From: Eimeria necatrix
Lineage: Eukaryota; Apicomplexa; Conoidasida; Eucoccidiorida; Eimeriidae
NCBI RefSeq assembly: GCF_000499385.1
Contig: NW_013654351.1
Location: 1-28,790, forward strand
Length of the DNA: 28,790 nt
Reading direction: 5' to 3'
Below are positions 20,340 to 28,790 of the stretch, in pieces. Within the stretch, counting starts at the first letter, position 1. Every line of letters starts with the position of its first letter. A model generated the notes under the pieces. That model did not search any database, had not been told where the DNA came from, and was given only the letters and a program-made list of their open reading frames with translations. Position numbers and translations under genes: made by a program.

Positions 20340-23300
20340 GCTACACTATCCAGATGGTTTTTATAAGCCACTTGCTGTTTTTGTTTCTAGTGTAGTCTGT
20401 GTCTGAGTACACAAATTGTATTGACAAATACAGTACCATATACCATATGTAGATGCTCTCTGATGCAGGCAGGGCACCTGGCCATGCTCAAATATTGTGG
20501 TTAGTCTTTTTTTGGCTCCAGTCGAACGGCGTTTTCGCACTAATTGCGCCGTTGCGTTGAACAAATTTTATCGCTTCTTTCTGCATTGTGTTGAATGCTG
20601 CGGCCTAATGTTTAAGGCGAGTCACACTGCAATTCATGGACGTAAGCTCTCCTTTTTTTGTACGGTAGTTTTTTTTTACTAGAATGACACATATACGTCC
20701 TTCTAGGGGGGGCTACTCTGTGTAAATTTCCATATTTTGTAGAGTGCCACAGACCTAGCGTGCAGCATCAGGCGCTCGGCGACGGAGCAGCTCAAGATTG
20801 AACTGTGTTTCCGTATTGTAGCTATGCTCTTCATGAGTACCGTTAATCTGTACTATAGTAACTTTTTTTACCGACAAGGATAACTCTCAAATATACTCTT
20901 GTACAACTGCCTAATCTGCACATATCTCACGGGCTTTTGTGCTTGGGCGTAGCTCGTCTGTGCCCGGGAACGCTTCCTGGTGAAGAGGTATGCTTTTGCA
21001 GGCGTTTCTACATCCAGTTTGCGCGCCACATTACGCTTTCTTATAAGTCTAGAACAGGATCTAGCCACAGGAAAGGAACTTTCTTTGTGCAATCACTTCA
21101 AATGCTTGTTAACGTGACGTTAGGTCTAAAAGACATTTCATGTGTGAACGAAATCATTCATTCAGAAAGCTTCTTGGAACATAAAGTATTCATGATATAC
21201 TTCGTAAAGTTTAGGCCGCTTGCAAACGACGCTACTTCCACTTATACGGCGATAACTGCATTAGCATGATCATGATGAGGAGCTAATTTATCTAGATGCT
21301 TACAGATGTTCATGCCGCACTTGGCCTTTGTACGTTCCCTCCTGCGCTTAAGAATAGAAAGGTGGCTGGCTACTGGATACCGGGATTGGGAGGCTTCCGG
21401 TCGAAACGTAGGACGCCACCTCATCTTTAACTATAGGTGATAGCCACGAGCATGGACACTGGACATTCTCCCATGTTGCGAATCAAACAGAAGATATGGT
21501 TGGCACAGTCAAAAGTGTCGCCGGTTTCTCTGGCCAATGTAGGCGGGAAAATGCCGTAACGTGCACTTTTCTGTTCCAATCATGTGGTGCTCCTTGTGGT
21601 TACCAGTCTGTGCGTACATGCATGTGCAGGTTGCGCGCACATGAGACCTCAGGTGTTGACATGCTGCACTAATCCAACTGGGCGAGAGTAGAACACTTTG
21701 GAGTATGCCTCGCGAGACGTAGCTTCATATGCCTTGGCTGAATACGCTTGCTGATCTGATTGTGCGAGAGAGACGCTCCTGCTAGAGAGACACGAGGCCC
21801 CAACTTCGCGCTGACCACTGAAGCATACTGTGTGGATTTGGAGGTTTTCCGTTTCCAATCATAACGCGTTGTGGGCAGGGATGCCTTTTAGCAGATTAGT
21901 GGCACTGGAGGCGCACTAGAGCAAGTCATCATATGTATGCTTTGTTGCTTGTGGCACACGGCGACGCTTAAAAGAGAATCGAAACCTGTGCACGCTACTG
22001 TGTGTTGGCGATCTGTTTGCAATGCATAGTTTGGGACGGTACCTACGTAGGGATTTACCTAGCGATCTCATTATTAACATGATTGCTTTTGTGCCGTGAA
22101 GTAGGATAATTGGGCTTGCAAGTGTAAGAAAAAGATGAATTTTTGTGGATCTCCGCATGCAGCTCGAAAGCGAGGATCAATTATGGTGTTTTGCGATTCC
22201 GTGCAGAAGCTGGAGTTTCTCTTTACATTTTATGCGCATTGGTGCAACTGAATAAGCCATGACTATTTTTGAGACATGCTTGTCTTTTGCCATGATCTTT
22301 CCACACTCGCCTTCCTGTCGCCCAGTTTGCGTGTACTGTGTAATAAGCTTTTAGCGAACTAGCTGGAGGAGAAAAATCACAACAGATATATTGTTCCTGT
22401 CTAAGAACTAGCCAGACGGAACCCACGAAACTCGCGTTCATACGAACACCTGTTTCGTAAGTGTCGGCGAACTACTTTTCAGCATTTGGTGAATCATTGG
22501 ATGGCTATTGTTTCCGTGTAGCATCCCCGTGCTGTAAGAAAGGTAAACGTGTTGGCCTAGACAGTGCTTTGTGTCATTGGCGAAGCAGCTGCTTTATCAT
22601 TTTTTGCTGTGGGGCGTTCCTTCTGAAACGCAAAAGAATGGCTAGAAGTGAAGGTAGGTGTGTCACCTATACTTTGCAATAGGCAAGGATATCGAGGCTA
22701 TTGTGCAAGGTGCGTGTTGTATCTTAAAGAGAAGCACTGCTTGCCTTGTGTGAGGACTGAATCTACGACTTGCGAAGTTGCTGAGGGTGTGACCAGAACA
22801 AGGGTTCTGGCTACTTGCAAAACATAGTGCCGGTTTTGTCTAGATCAGTCCTCTGAGGCGCCACGCAACTGGAGCTGTCTGCATCGGTCGCTTCTCTACA
22901 CATCTGTGTCAGCTGGCTTCGTCGTAAACCGAACTTTGTTATGGGGATATGTTATTTCCAACAGTACGTATGTGCTTTCAGTGTGGAGCGGAATTGTACT
23001 ATTGGCCCTACACATCATTTGATAAACATCGTATGAATGTCGACTTTTGAACTTGAAACAGATACATGCAGGTAAAGGAGCGGAGCACCCCGCATTCCAG
23101 CTGAAGCCATGTGTAGATTCTTGGATGTATCCTATCGGAACTTTATAAACTCAATATGTTACGCAAGACGTGGATGGATGCATGTGTTTGAAAGCTCGCC
23201 AGTGAGAGGCATAGGTGATCATTTTAATCGTCAGGTTAGTTGAATAAGGCTGGTGAGATGATCCTCTTTTGTATAACACACGGCAAGTGGTCGGATGAGC

Positions 23301-24390
23301 AGGCAAAAGCATCGCGCTTTTCAGTCGGCCAGCAACAGGAAAGGTCCCTCCATGATGCTTTGGTGAAGCGCTTGCTTGTTGCCTGATATGCGGCATTGTT
23401 GTTGTAAAGTGCGTCAAATGGAACGACATAACTGAAGGCGGCGACACGGCTGATTTGCAGCAGCTCCTTTTGCTCTACATTCAAGAATGAAAGATATATG
23501 GCGCCCGTTACGATTTCGTGTGTAGCTCTTTTTCTGCGGCTTCTCTGGCGCACCATCCTCGCTGTTCGGGTCTGGCATAATGGCTCTTTCTGAATCGGCT
23601 GGTGCACATTTGGCGACTGCTGTGTCCGCGATCTGTTTGGAGTTGTAAATGCGCTTGGGAGCTTACTGACGATGCGATCGCGCCGTAAGAACGATTCTTT
23701 GCTGCTTGATGATTACTTGGGGCACGATCATCGGCAAGTGGACTGCACTGTTGTTTGCATCACTATCTGACGTTTGTGTATATTTATGGCTTGAAACATA
23801 ACGCGAATTTTATTCAGGGACCAGATACATTTTCTACCTTCAGGGTGTGAGCCAGTCTAACGGTTTATCTGGTTTATTCGTAGATTGCTTTGATGAGAAC
23901 TGTACAATTTTCTGGTCAAGAGATATGCTTTGCTTTACAGCTGATTTTTAAAGGGAATTTCGCCGAATGCCAATAGCTTGGAGAATCATGTAGCTCATGG
24001 TGCTACTGACATTTTACGTGCAGGTAGTATGTGATTGCCAACAGTAGCAGGAATTTGTGTTCTATATTAATGAGCTACTTCAATGTGTATAGTCTGCTGA
24101 CAGCTGTGTTATTTCTGCAATTGATTACGCCTAATTTCACATGGGAAACAAGCGCATTCGGAAATGCACGCTTGCGCGACGTGCCTTGCTGGGATAGTGT
24201 AATTCGCGAGATAGATGCTCTTTGCGGCATGCAGTTCGTACGTACTTGCTTGCAACTTGCGCATTGTTGTTTAGGACGTTGTCAACGGAAGGACATGGTG
24301 AACGGGGTGGAGAATCTGGCTGTTGTTGAGCGTGTGTGACTAGGATAGTGTGGTGTTCTTTTCGAATGCCAATCGTGGTACATCACTAGC
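20340..24390. other. Gene-poor stretch
   Basis: Contains + frames at 20937-21269 (110 codons), 22461-22682 (73 codons) and 24031-24339 (102 codons), and a minus frame at 22223-22441 that starts with a true ATG (72 codons). All have ordinary amino-acid composition and no clear codon bias. No domain is recognised and no splice chain could be built. A T-rich acceptor-like TTTTTGTTTCTAG lies near 20378 on the + strand. Confidence 0.4.
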
Positions 24391-24391
24391 A

Positions 24392-24595
24392 CGTGCTTTG
24401 CTGTGCTGGCAGCGTGTTTGAACGATGCTAGTTGAGTGGGACGATATTCGCAGGGCAAAAGATCTGACAGTTGCTTGGCTTTTGTGACCAAAATGGCGTG
24501 GCATGCTTAGCCGATGATAATTATGTTATGCAGCCAGTGCGTGCTCGGCTATGCTGGTAACGTATGTGGACAGTGCTGGTTGAGTGGAACGATAT
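24392..24595. repeat. Local direct duplication, 56 bp at offset 148
   Basis: 24392-24447 and 24540-24595 align without gaps, sharing CGTGCT, TGCTGG, GTTGAGTGG and ACGATAT in order. There are roughly a dozen mismatches, most of them transitions. This is a short, old tandem-type duplication. No protein frame is shared. Confidence 0.75.
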
Positions 24596-25084
24596 GAATA
24601 GAATGAAAAATCGGGTGTGTTCACGGGAATATATTGGGAAGTGTCATTTTGTTGCAAAGCTGCTTCACCGTTTTGCGCGTGCTTCTGAATAACAGGGTCG
24701 TTTCATGAAATCACACATGAGTAAATAATGTTTACAAGGCAGTTTTTTGCGAATAATCCTTATAGCCCCTGTGACAAATATTCTCGGCGTGGCTAAGGTG
24801 AGAATTGCTGGTCTGCTTCTGTGGGAGGCTTCCATTTCTCCGGTCCACGATTTGCTGTGTGGCGTGGCCGCTCCGTGAAACATGCAGGGCTCCAACTGAA
24901 CGTGGCTGCTTGCTATGTGACGTTGCGCTGCACTCTTACATTCACTTAGCAAGTACGTAACAGCGCAGTTTTACCATGGGGAAGTAGGAGTGACGTGCAG
25001 ACGTTGGGCGCTTTTAAGGCAACGCTGGTAAAACGTAAGCCACCAAGAGGCTCCTGTTCAAAATTGTCTGAAGTTAGTGGATGA

Positions 25085-25142
25085 TCCAAGGCGCTACTCA
25101 ACCGAGAAATTTAGAAATTTCTCAGTTAATTAGTGCCTTGGA
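25085..25142. repeat. 58-bp near-perfect hairpin
   Basis: The arms 25085-25112 and 25115-25142 are 28 bp each with four mismatches, separated by the dinucleotide AG. The innermost nine pairs are perfect (GAGAAATTT / AAATTTCTC). If transcribed from the minus strand, two of the mismatches become G-U pairs; from the + strand, one does. The compact foldback with scattered mismatches resembles a small-RNA precursor or an aged palindrome. The stem is shorter than typical plant or animal miRNA precursors. Confidence 0.9.
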
Positions 25143-25251
25143 AATATTCGCAGTCGATCGATCCGATGCTATGACTAATTATTGAGCGGCGAATTTGCTC
25201 GTCCGTCAGGAAGCGATATTTTGGTGATGAAAACTGTGGTTGGTTTATCAC

Positions 25252-25356
25252 GGCTTTCTTGAGTCGCCGCGCAACTGCAGGGGCTCGCCTCGGCGAAGTC
25301 CTTATGGAAGGCGTTGCTGCAGCACTGCACATGGCAGTACTGCCAACCCATTGTTT
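25252..25356 (-). CDS. Candidate internal exon with strong codon bias
   Basis: A 105-bp minus-strand stretch preceded by a splice-acceptor-like GGCTTATTCAACAG (25357-25370) and followed by GTGATA (25251-25246). Over 28 central codons, third positions are about 89% G+C, against about 46% at first and 57% at second positions. That is a strong coding-type signature in a background of roughly 46%. The peptide includes GWQYCHVQCCSNAFHKDFAE and is cysteine-rich. I recognise no family. The surrounding open frame extends from 25438 to 25175, but the bias is concentrated here. The donor choice is uncertain. A + frame (25240-25476) overlaps it without the bias. Confidence 0.42.
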
Positions 25357-25561
25357 CTGTTGAATAAGCCGGTACGGCTGAATATGATGGAGCAACTGCG
25401 TTTTCTAGCCGCTTTTGGATGCTCACAATGGGAGGCACGTGGAGTCAATTTATCGGCAGTTCTAAGTGTTTTGTAACCCCAAGTCGATCGCGGAATATTT
25501 GGCTTGTTGACGTTTTGTCAATATTTTTGGGGACTGCTGGACAAGAGACTTACAATTTGGT

Positions 25562-25786
25562 ATGGTTGTGGAACTCAACGGAAGCTCGCGAGATTGGGTG
25601 TTTGTCCTCCGTGGTACTGCGAAATTATGTGCACAAAAATACTCTTTGAAGTGGCTTTGTGAACATTTAGCGTTAGTCCTCTCTAGCATCCTGCAGCATT
25701 GCCTTGTGCTACTCGCTAAACCAGTGTTGGCTGTGCTGGTGTCCCCGTCGCGAAAAAACTTCGGAATCAATGAGATAGTCCACTAG
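25562..25786 (+). CDS. 74-codon + frame starting with ATG, uncertain
   Basis: Begins at a true ATG (MVVELNGSSRDWVFVLRG) and ends at TAG. A hydrophobic segment at about residues 37-58 could be a membrane span. The frame is open but the overlapping minus frame (25462-25770) is open too, and codon bias is not informative. I recognise no family. Confidence 0.13.
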   Translation: MVVELNGSSRDWVFVLRGTAKLCAQKYSLKWLCEHLALVLSSILQHCLVLLAKPVLAVLVSPSRKNFGINEIVH

Positions 25787-25799
25787 ACGGAGCTCTGTA

Positions 25800-27160
25800 T
25801 GGAGTGCAGTTGAGTGGCTTGTTTGAGTCACTTGGCCTGTTGTGCGGGACTGGTGCTTACTGTGATGCGCAAACGGTGCGTTGCTGTTGCGGGATACGTA
25901 CGTGAGCGTTTCCGGCACTTTCGGGGAACTTCTAGTAAGACGAAGGGTCTAGTGTGTGCACGGCAATATGCTTGCGAGTTTTAACAATTTTGAAAACTTG
26001 CCTAAAGTTTAGAAAAATGTCGGCAGCAGTGAGCGAAACAGGCTAGGTTTCTGGCGAAGAACACAAGCTTAGTCAGTCTGGGGAGTGATTTGTTGGATGA
26101 TGCCACGGTAATTGGCTATCGGCAACTCTTAGTGCTCACCTTTTTTGTGCAGCTGCTAAGACCGTTTCCCAGAGGATATGCCGTATTTTAACGTTGCACG
26201 GCCGCCACTCTTTAAAGTGATAGGGCAATTTGACAAATAGCATGCCGCAAATGGAGCTATCTGCAGATGCTAACAGCTTCTGTCACGGCAGCTTATGGTA
26301 AATCGGCTAAACGGGGCAGACTGTGCATAACACAAATGGCGAAATGAAGATTTGCATGGTTTGTGTGTGCTGAGTAAACAAGTGCATGCGAACGGTGCTC
26401 ATTGTGTGCTTACATGACGGAATTGCTCGCGTTGTTGAGTCTAGTTGCTTGCGGTCTGTTGAAGTCCACTTGTTGGAGGTTTCGGCGTTTAGAGTCAGTG
26501 CAGTCTTTTGCCGCTGGATAGAAGAATGGCGACGGCGACTATTAAGTTGAGTAAATTTGCGCAACTTGTCATGTAGTGAGTGTAACTATTTGGTGCGCTT
26601 AGAATGTAAGACACCTTCTACCCGAAAAATATCAGCTTGTACTAAATTGTGTGGTCTACTTTTTTTCCGGCTGGGTGGAAGTCACACCGCTTTGTCCAGA
26701 AAAGAAGCATTTGTGTAAGCATCTACATTTGTCTAGCACTCTTATTGGGCAATTGTTTCCGGACATCGACAATCTGTAGCGTGTATTTTGGGACAGACGG
26801 TATGTGCACGTTGTATGACGATGGATTCAAGCGACAGAAACAATGAAATGCTCCGCTCATGCAGTTGGCGCTTTAGCAGGCTTTTAAAACACTGCGTGAA
26901 TTGATTGTATATAGATAGTCTGTGGCGTTTGTCGTCAGTAGTGATGTGCGGATTTAGGGGAAACTTGGGAGGTATAATCGTTGCACAAACTGCAGAACTA
27001 AGAGGAATGCGTTGTTAAAAGTTGAAGGCTACGACACAAATGCCGCATTGTGTCACATTTGATTAGTTGAATAAAATTCGTTTTGGGCTGTAGACTGTAG
27101 GTAGTTGCATGTGCAGGTGGCACCATTAGTTGTTTCGTTGATCAGGCAAGGCAACGGCTA
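25800..27160. other. Gene-poor stretch
   Basis: Only frames below 90 codons, with no bias and no repeats beyond short words. One TGCATGC (about 26382) and one GTGCGT (about 25876) lie here. Confidence 0.4.
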
Positions 27161-27980
27161 CTGTGTGTTCGGTGCTTGTTGAAGGCGTTGTTGCTGACAC
27201 ATATTCTTTGCACACTGATATAGTGCTTCTGATGGCGGTGACACAATTGCTGTTTTGCGTTCCTTCGGATCTTGGCGATGGGATACAGGCGGTAAGCTTC
27301 TGTCAACAAGAGGTCTTGAACGCAGGCCTTATCGTGTACAGTTACTCGACGCTTGACAATCGTTTAGCTACATTCGAGCCTGACGCAGTTTGTTTCTGGA
27401 ACACATTTGCCGCCGCGTTGAGCCATCATGGCGATTTAAATGCTGACCCGTCAGAACTAGTCCCTATGCTGTATTTGAAATGGTGGTCCTGCTGCTCTGG
27501 TCGCAGGTTGTGTTCTTGAGAATGGCAGCTTCCGCCGCTAGCCACCGATGCATGAGGTCTTTATGATGCTAAGGCAGTATCCCTTTTTACTATGGCTTTT
27601 TAGAGCTTTCCCGCAGCACATTGAGTTTATTTGCAGGGGTTATGGAGTTCATGAAACATTGATTCTTCGTGCAGGCTAAACCTAGGGTTATGGGTACAGC
27701 CTTTTGGCACGACACAGAAATCTCCGCCATATTTTTCACTGAGTAACTGTGTCGCAAAGTACAAATGGGCAGGTTCACGGAAATTGCTTTGATTTGTGTT
27801 TTGCGCCATTTCGCACATTTGCGTGGTGCTGGGGATTCGGTGGATGAACCGCAAGTTTGCCGCGGAATCGATAGGCCGACTTCTGCATTCAAAGCTGCTT
27901 AGGCAAGGCTGTCGTATATGATCGCATGTTGAGGTATAATATCTTTGGACTGTAGGTTGTAGCTAGTTGCCTGCGCAGGT
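27093..27980. repeat. Short dispersed repeat pair
   Basis: GACTGTAGG followed by TAGTTGC.TG.GCAGGT occurs at 27093-27118 and again, with a 7-bp insertion between the two parts, at 27948-27980. The downstream 30-40 bp also share ATTGCTTGT- and TTTGGTTTGTCA-like words loosely. The intervening DNA is unrelated. This may be an old duplication or a chance coincidence of T/G-rich sequence. Confidence 0.3.
27163..27519 (+). CDS. 118-codon + open frame, uncertain
   Basis: Open for 118 codons with protein-like composition (for example AFAALSHHGDLNADPSEL-like acidic and alanine-rich stretches near residues 80-100, and a hydrophobic N-terminal third). The first codon is GTG or another non-ATG codon, so a eukaryotic start is not evident. 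An internal GTAAGC near 27291 could be a donor, giving a shorter exon. I recognise no family and cannot separate it from chance. Confidence 0.18.
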   Translation: MCSVLVEGVVADTYSLHTDIVLLMAVTQLLFCVPSDLGDGIQAVSFCQQEVLNAGLIVYSYSTLDNRLATFEPDAVCFWNTFAAALSHHGDLNADPSELVPMLYLKWWSCCSGRRLCS

Positions 27981-28003
27981 ATAATTGCTTGTCATTTGGT
28001 TTG

Positions 28004-28603
28004 TCATGCGAGATGACGGGCATTCTTGACGCGGTACGTATCGATAGACGCAGGTACGATAGTGGCGCTCGGAATATTCTTTTGCTGTGATTTGCAGAGG
28101 TATTTGACAGGACGTCGACGTTTGTGTGTGGGGAGCGTGCGCCCGTTGAAGCGTCGATTATTTTCGCAGGCAGTAGGCAATAGCATAGGAGACGAGCGCT
28201 GGGGCGTGAGTCGACCGCGGCAGGTGCTCCTTGAATTTGATTCAAACAAAGTATCTCGCAAAGTGTACATTTGTAATTGGTGTGTAATTGGTATGCACGA
28301 TTTAGGAGCAGCGGCGATCATTGTGTGTGTGCTCAACGTGTGTGGGCGTCTTGCGCTGGTTGTAAGGAGCACATAAACTGCTGCCAAATCGGTGGTGAGT
28401 TTCGTTGGGCAAAGAGGGCAGTCAAATGTTTTTGTGCGTATTCGGTTTGTTAGTGTGAACTGCACTGCGTGGAGCTTGAGAATCGGGCTGATGTCAATGT
28501 GCAGGTGCAGAGTTTGTTCGCAAGCTGGTTGCGTGTGAGGTCGTTGGAGGTTGGCGTGACGCGACATGAGAGTCTCTTCTAATCGCAGTTGAGCTTCTAC
28601 CAA
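28004..28603 (-). CDS. Longest open frame of the window (199 codons), minus strand
   Basis: A 199-codon minus-strand frame. The peptide is rich in T, R, L, P and S, as expected when the A/C-rich complement of a G/T-rich strand is read. It contains no hydrophobic core pattern, repeats or recognised motif. A frame of this length is close to what one would expect once by chance over both strands of a 28.8-kb sequence of this composition. A + frame (28026-28376, 116 codons) overlaps it. Confidence 0.13.
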   Translation of the reverse strand: MVEAQLRLEETLMSRHANLQRPHTQPACEQTLHLHIDISPILKLHAVQFTLTNRIRTKTFDCPLCPTKLTTDLAAVYVLLTTSARRPHTLSTHTMIAAAPKSCIPITHQLQMYTLRDTLFESNSRSTCRGRLTPQRSSPMLLPTACENNRRFNGRTLPTHKRRRPVKYLCKSQQKNIPSATIVPASIDTYRVKNARHLA

Positions 28604-28790
28604 GAAGTGTGCGGCGTTTTAGCGAGTGTTTTTGACGCTTGCAGGGTGTTCGCGGTAGAGACGTTTGACTGTTGGCTCGACGATGTTTTGTCAGGGCTGT
28701 TCGGGTTGGTTATTGGAGCTCAGGACACCAGAGACGTGTCGGGTGCATGCTGTATTGAGTGTTTGTGTCTCTCACAGAAGAATGCGTAGC

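Noticed and set aside
23065..28056. GCAGGTA words (for example 23067, 24021, 27975, 28050) as recursive splice sites
   Set aside because: Their number is close to expectation for this composition, so there is no enrichment to support the idea.
28004..28603. Longest open frame (199 codons) as a real gene
   Set aside because: Low-complexity T/R/L/P/S composition follows from the skewed base content, a + frame overlaps it, no motif is seen, and the length is near the chance expectation for both strands of the window. Kept only as a low-confidence entry.

Overview
This window looks like nuclear DNA of a eukaryote that holds almost no recognisable protein-coding sequence. The longest open frame in 28.8 kb is 199 codons and most are under 100. 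No frame gives a protein family I can name. I see no bacterial gene layout, operon, Shine-Dalgarno pattern, tRNA, rRNA, CRISPR array or transposase. Splice-like words (T-rich tracts ending TTGCAG, and GTGCGT, GTAAGT or GTGAGT donors) are common on the + strand. TGCATGC occurs about 17 times by hand count, far above the roughly 2 expected. That word is a known target of apicomplexan AP2 factors and is over-represented in coccidian genomes. A coccidian-like apicomplexan or related alveolate is therefore my best guess, but it is an inference only. Other intron-rich protists or algae remain possible.

Layout. (1) Positions 1 to about 6945 are a diverged tandem array of three copies of one long unit: A (from the window edge to about 2561), B (about 2562-4012, with its middle deleted) and C (about 4013-6945, with two extra segments). 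Copy A also contains an exact 255-bp head-to-tail duplication (1944-2198 and 2199-2453). A foldback and direct-repeat element lies between B and C (3790-3980). Short islands inside A and C are almost unchanged although their surroundings have diverged strongly. (2) From 6946 to 28790 the DNA is mostly unique and gene-poor. It contains a perfect 66-bp palindrome (18468-18533), a 58-bp near-perfect hairpin (25085-25142), smaller inverted repeats (14713-14807, 19045-19092) and short local duplications (24392-24595, 27093-27980).

Coding evidence is weak but not absent. Two short minus-strand stretches (8051-8163 and 25252-25356) have third codon positions over 80% G+C against roughly 46% background, and have splice-like ends. 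They are the best candidates for small exons. A C-specific segment carries a 125-codon minus-strand frame (6464-6841) with a milder signal. The remaining open frames cannot be told from chance by eye. The + strand is visibly richer in G+T, and GTGCGT is far commoner on + than on -, which would fit transcription of long introns or non-coding RNA from the + strand.

Nothing here shows genes acting together. The value of the window lies in its repeat architecture, foldback structures and strand-asymmetric short motifs.
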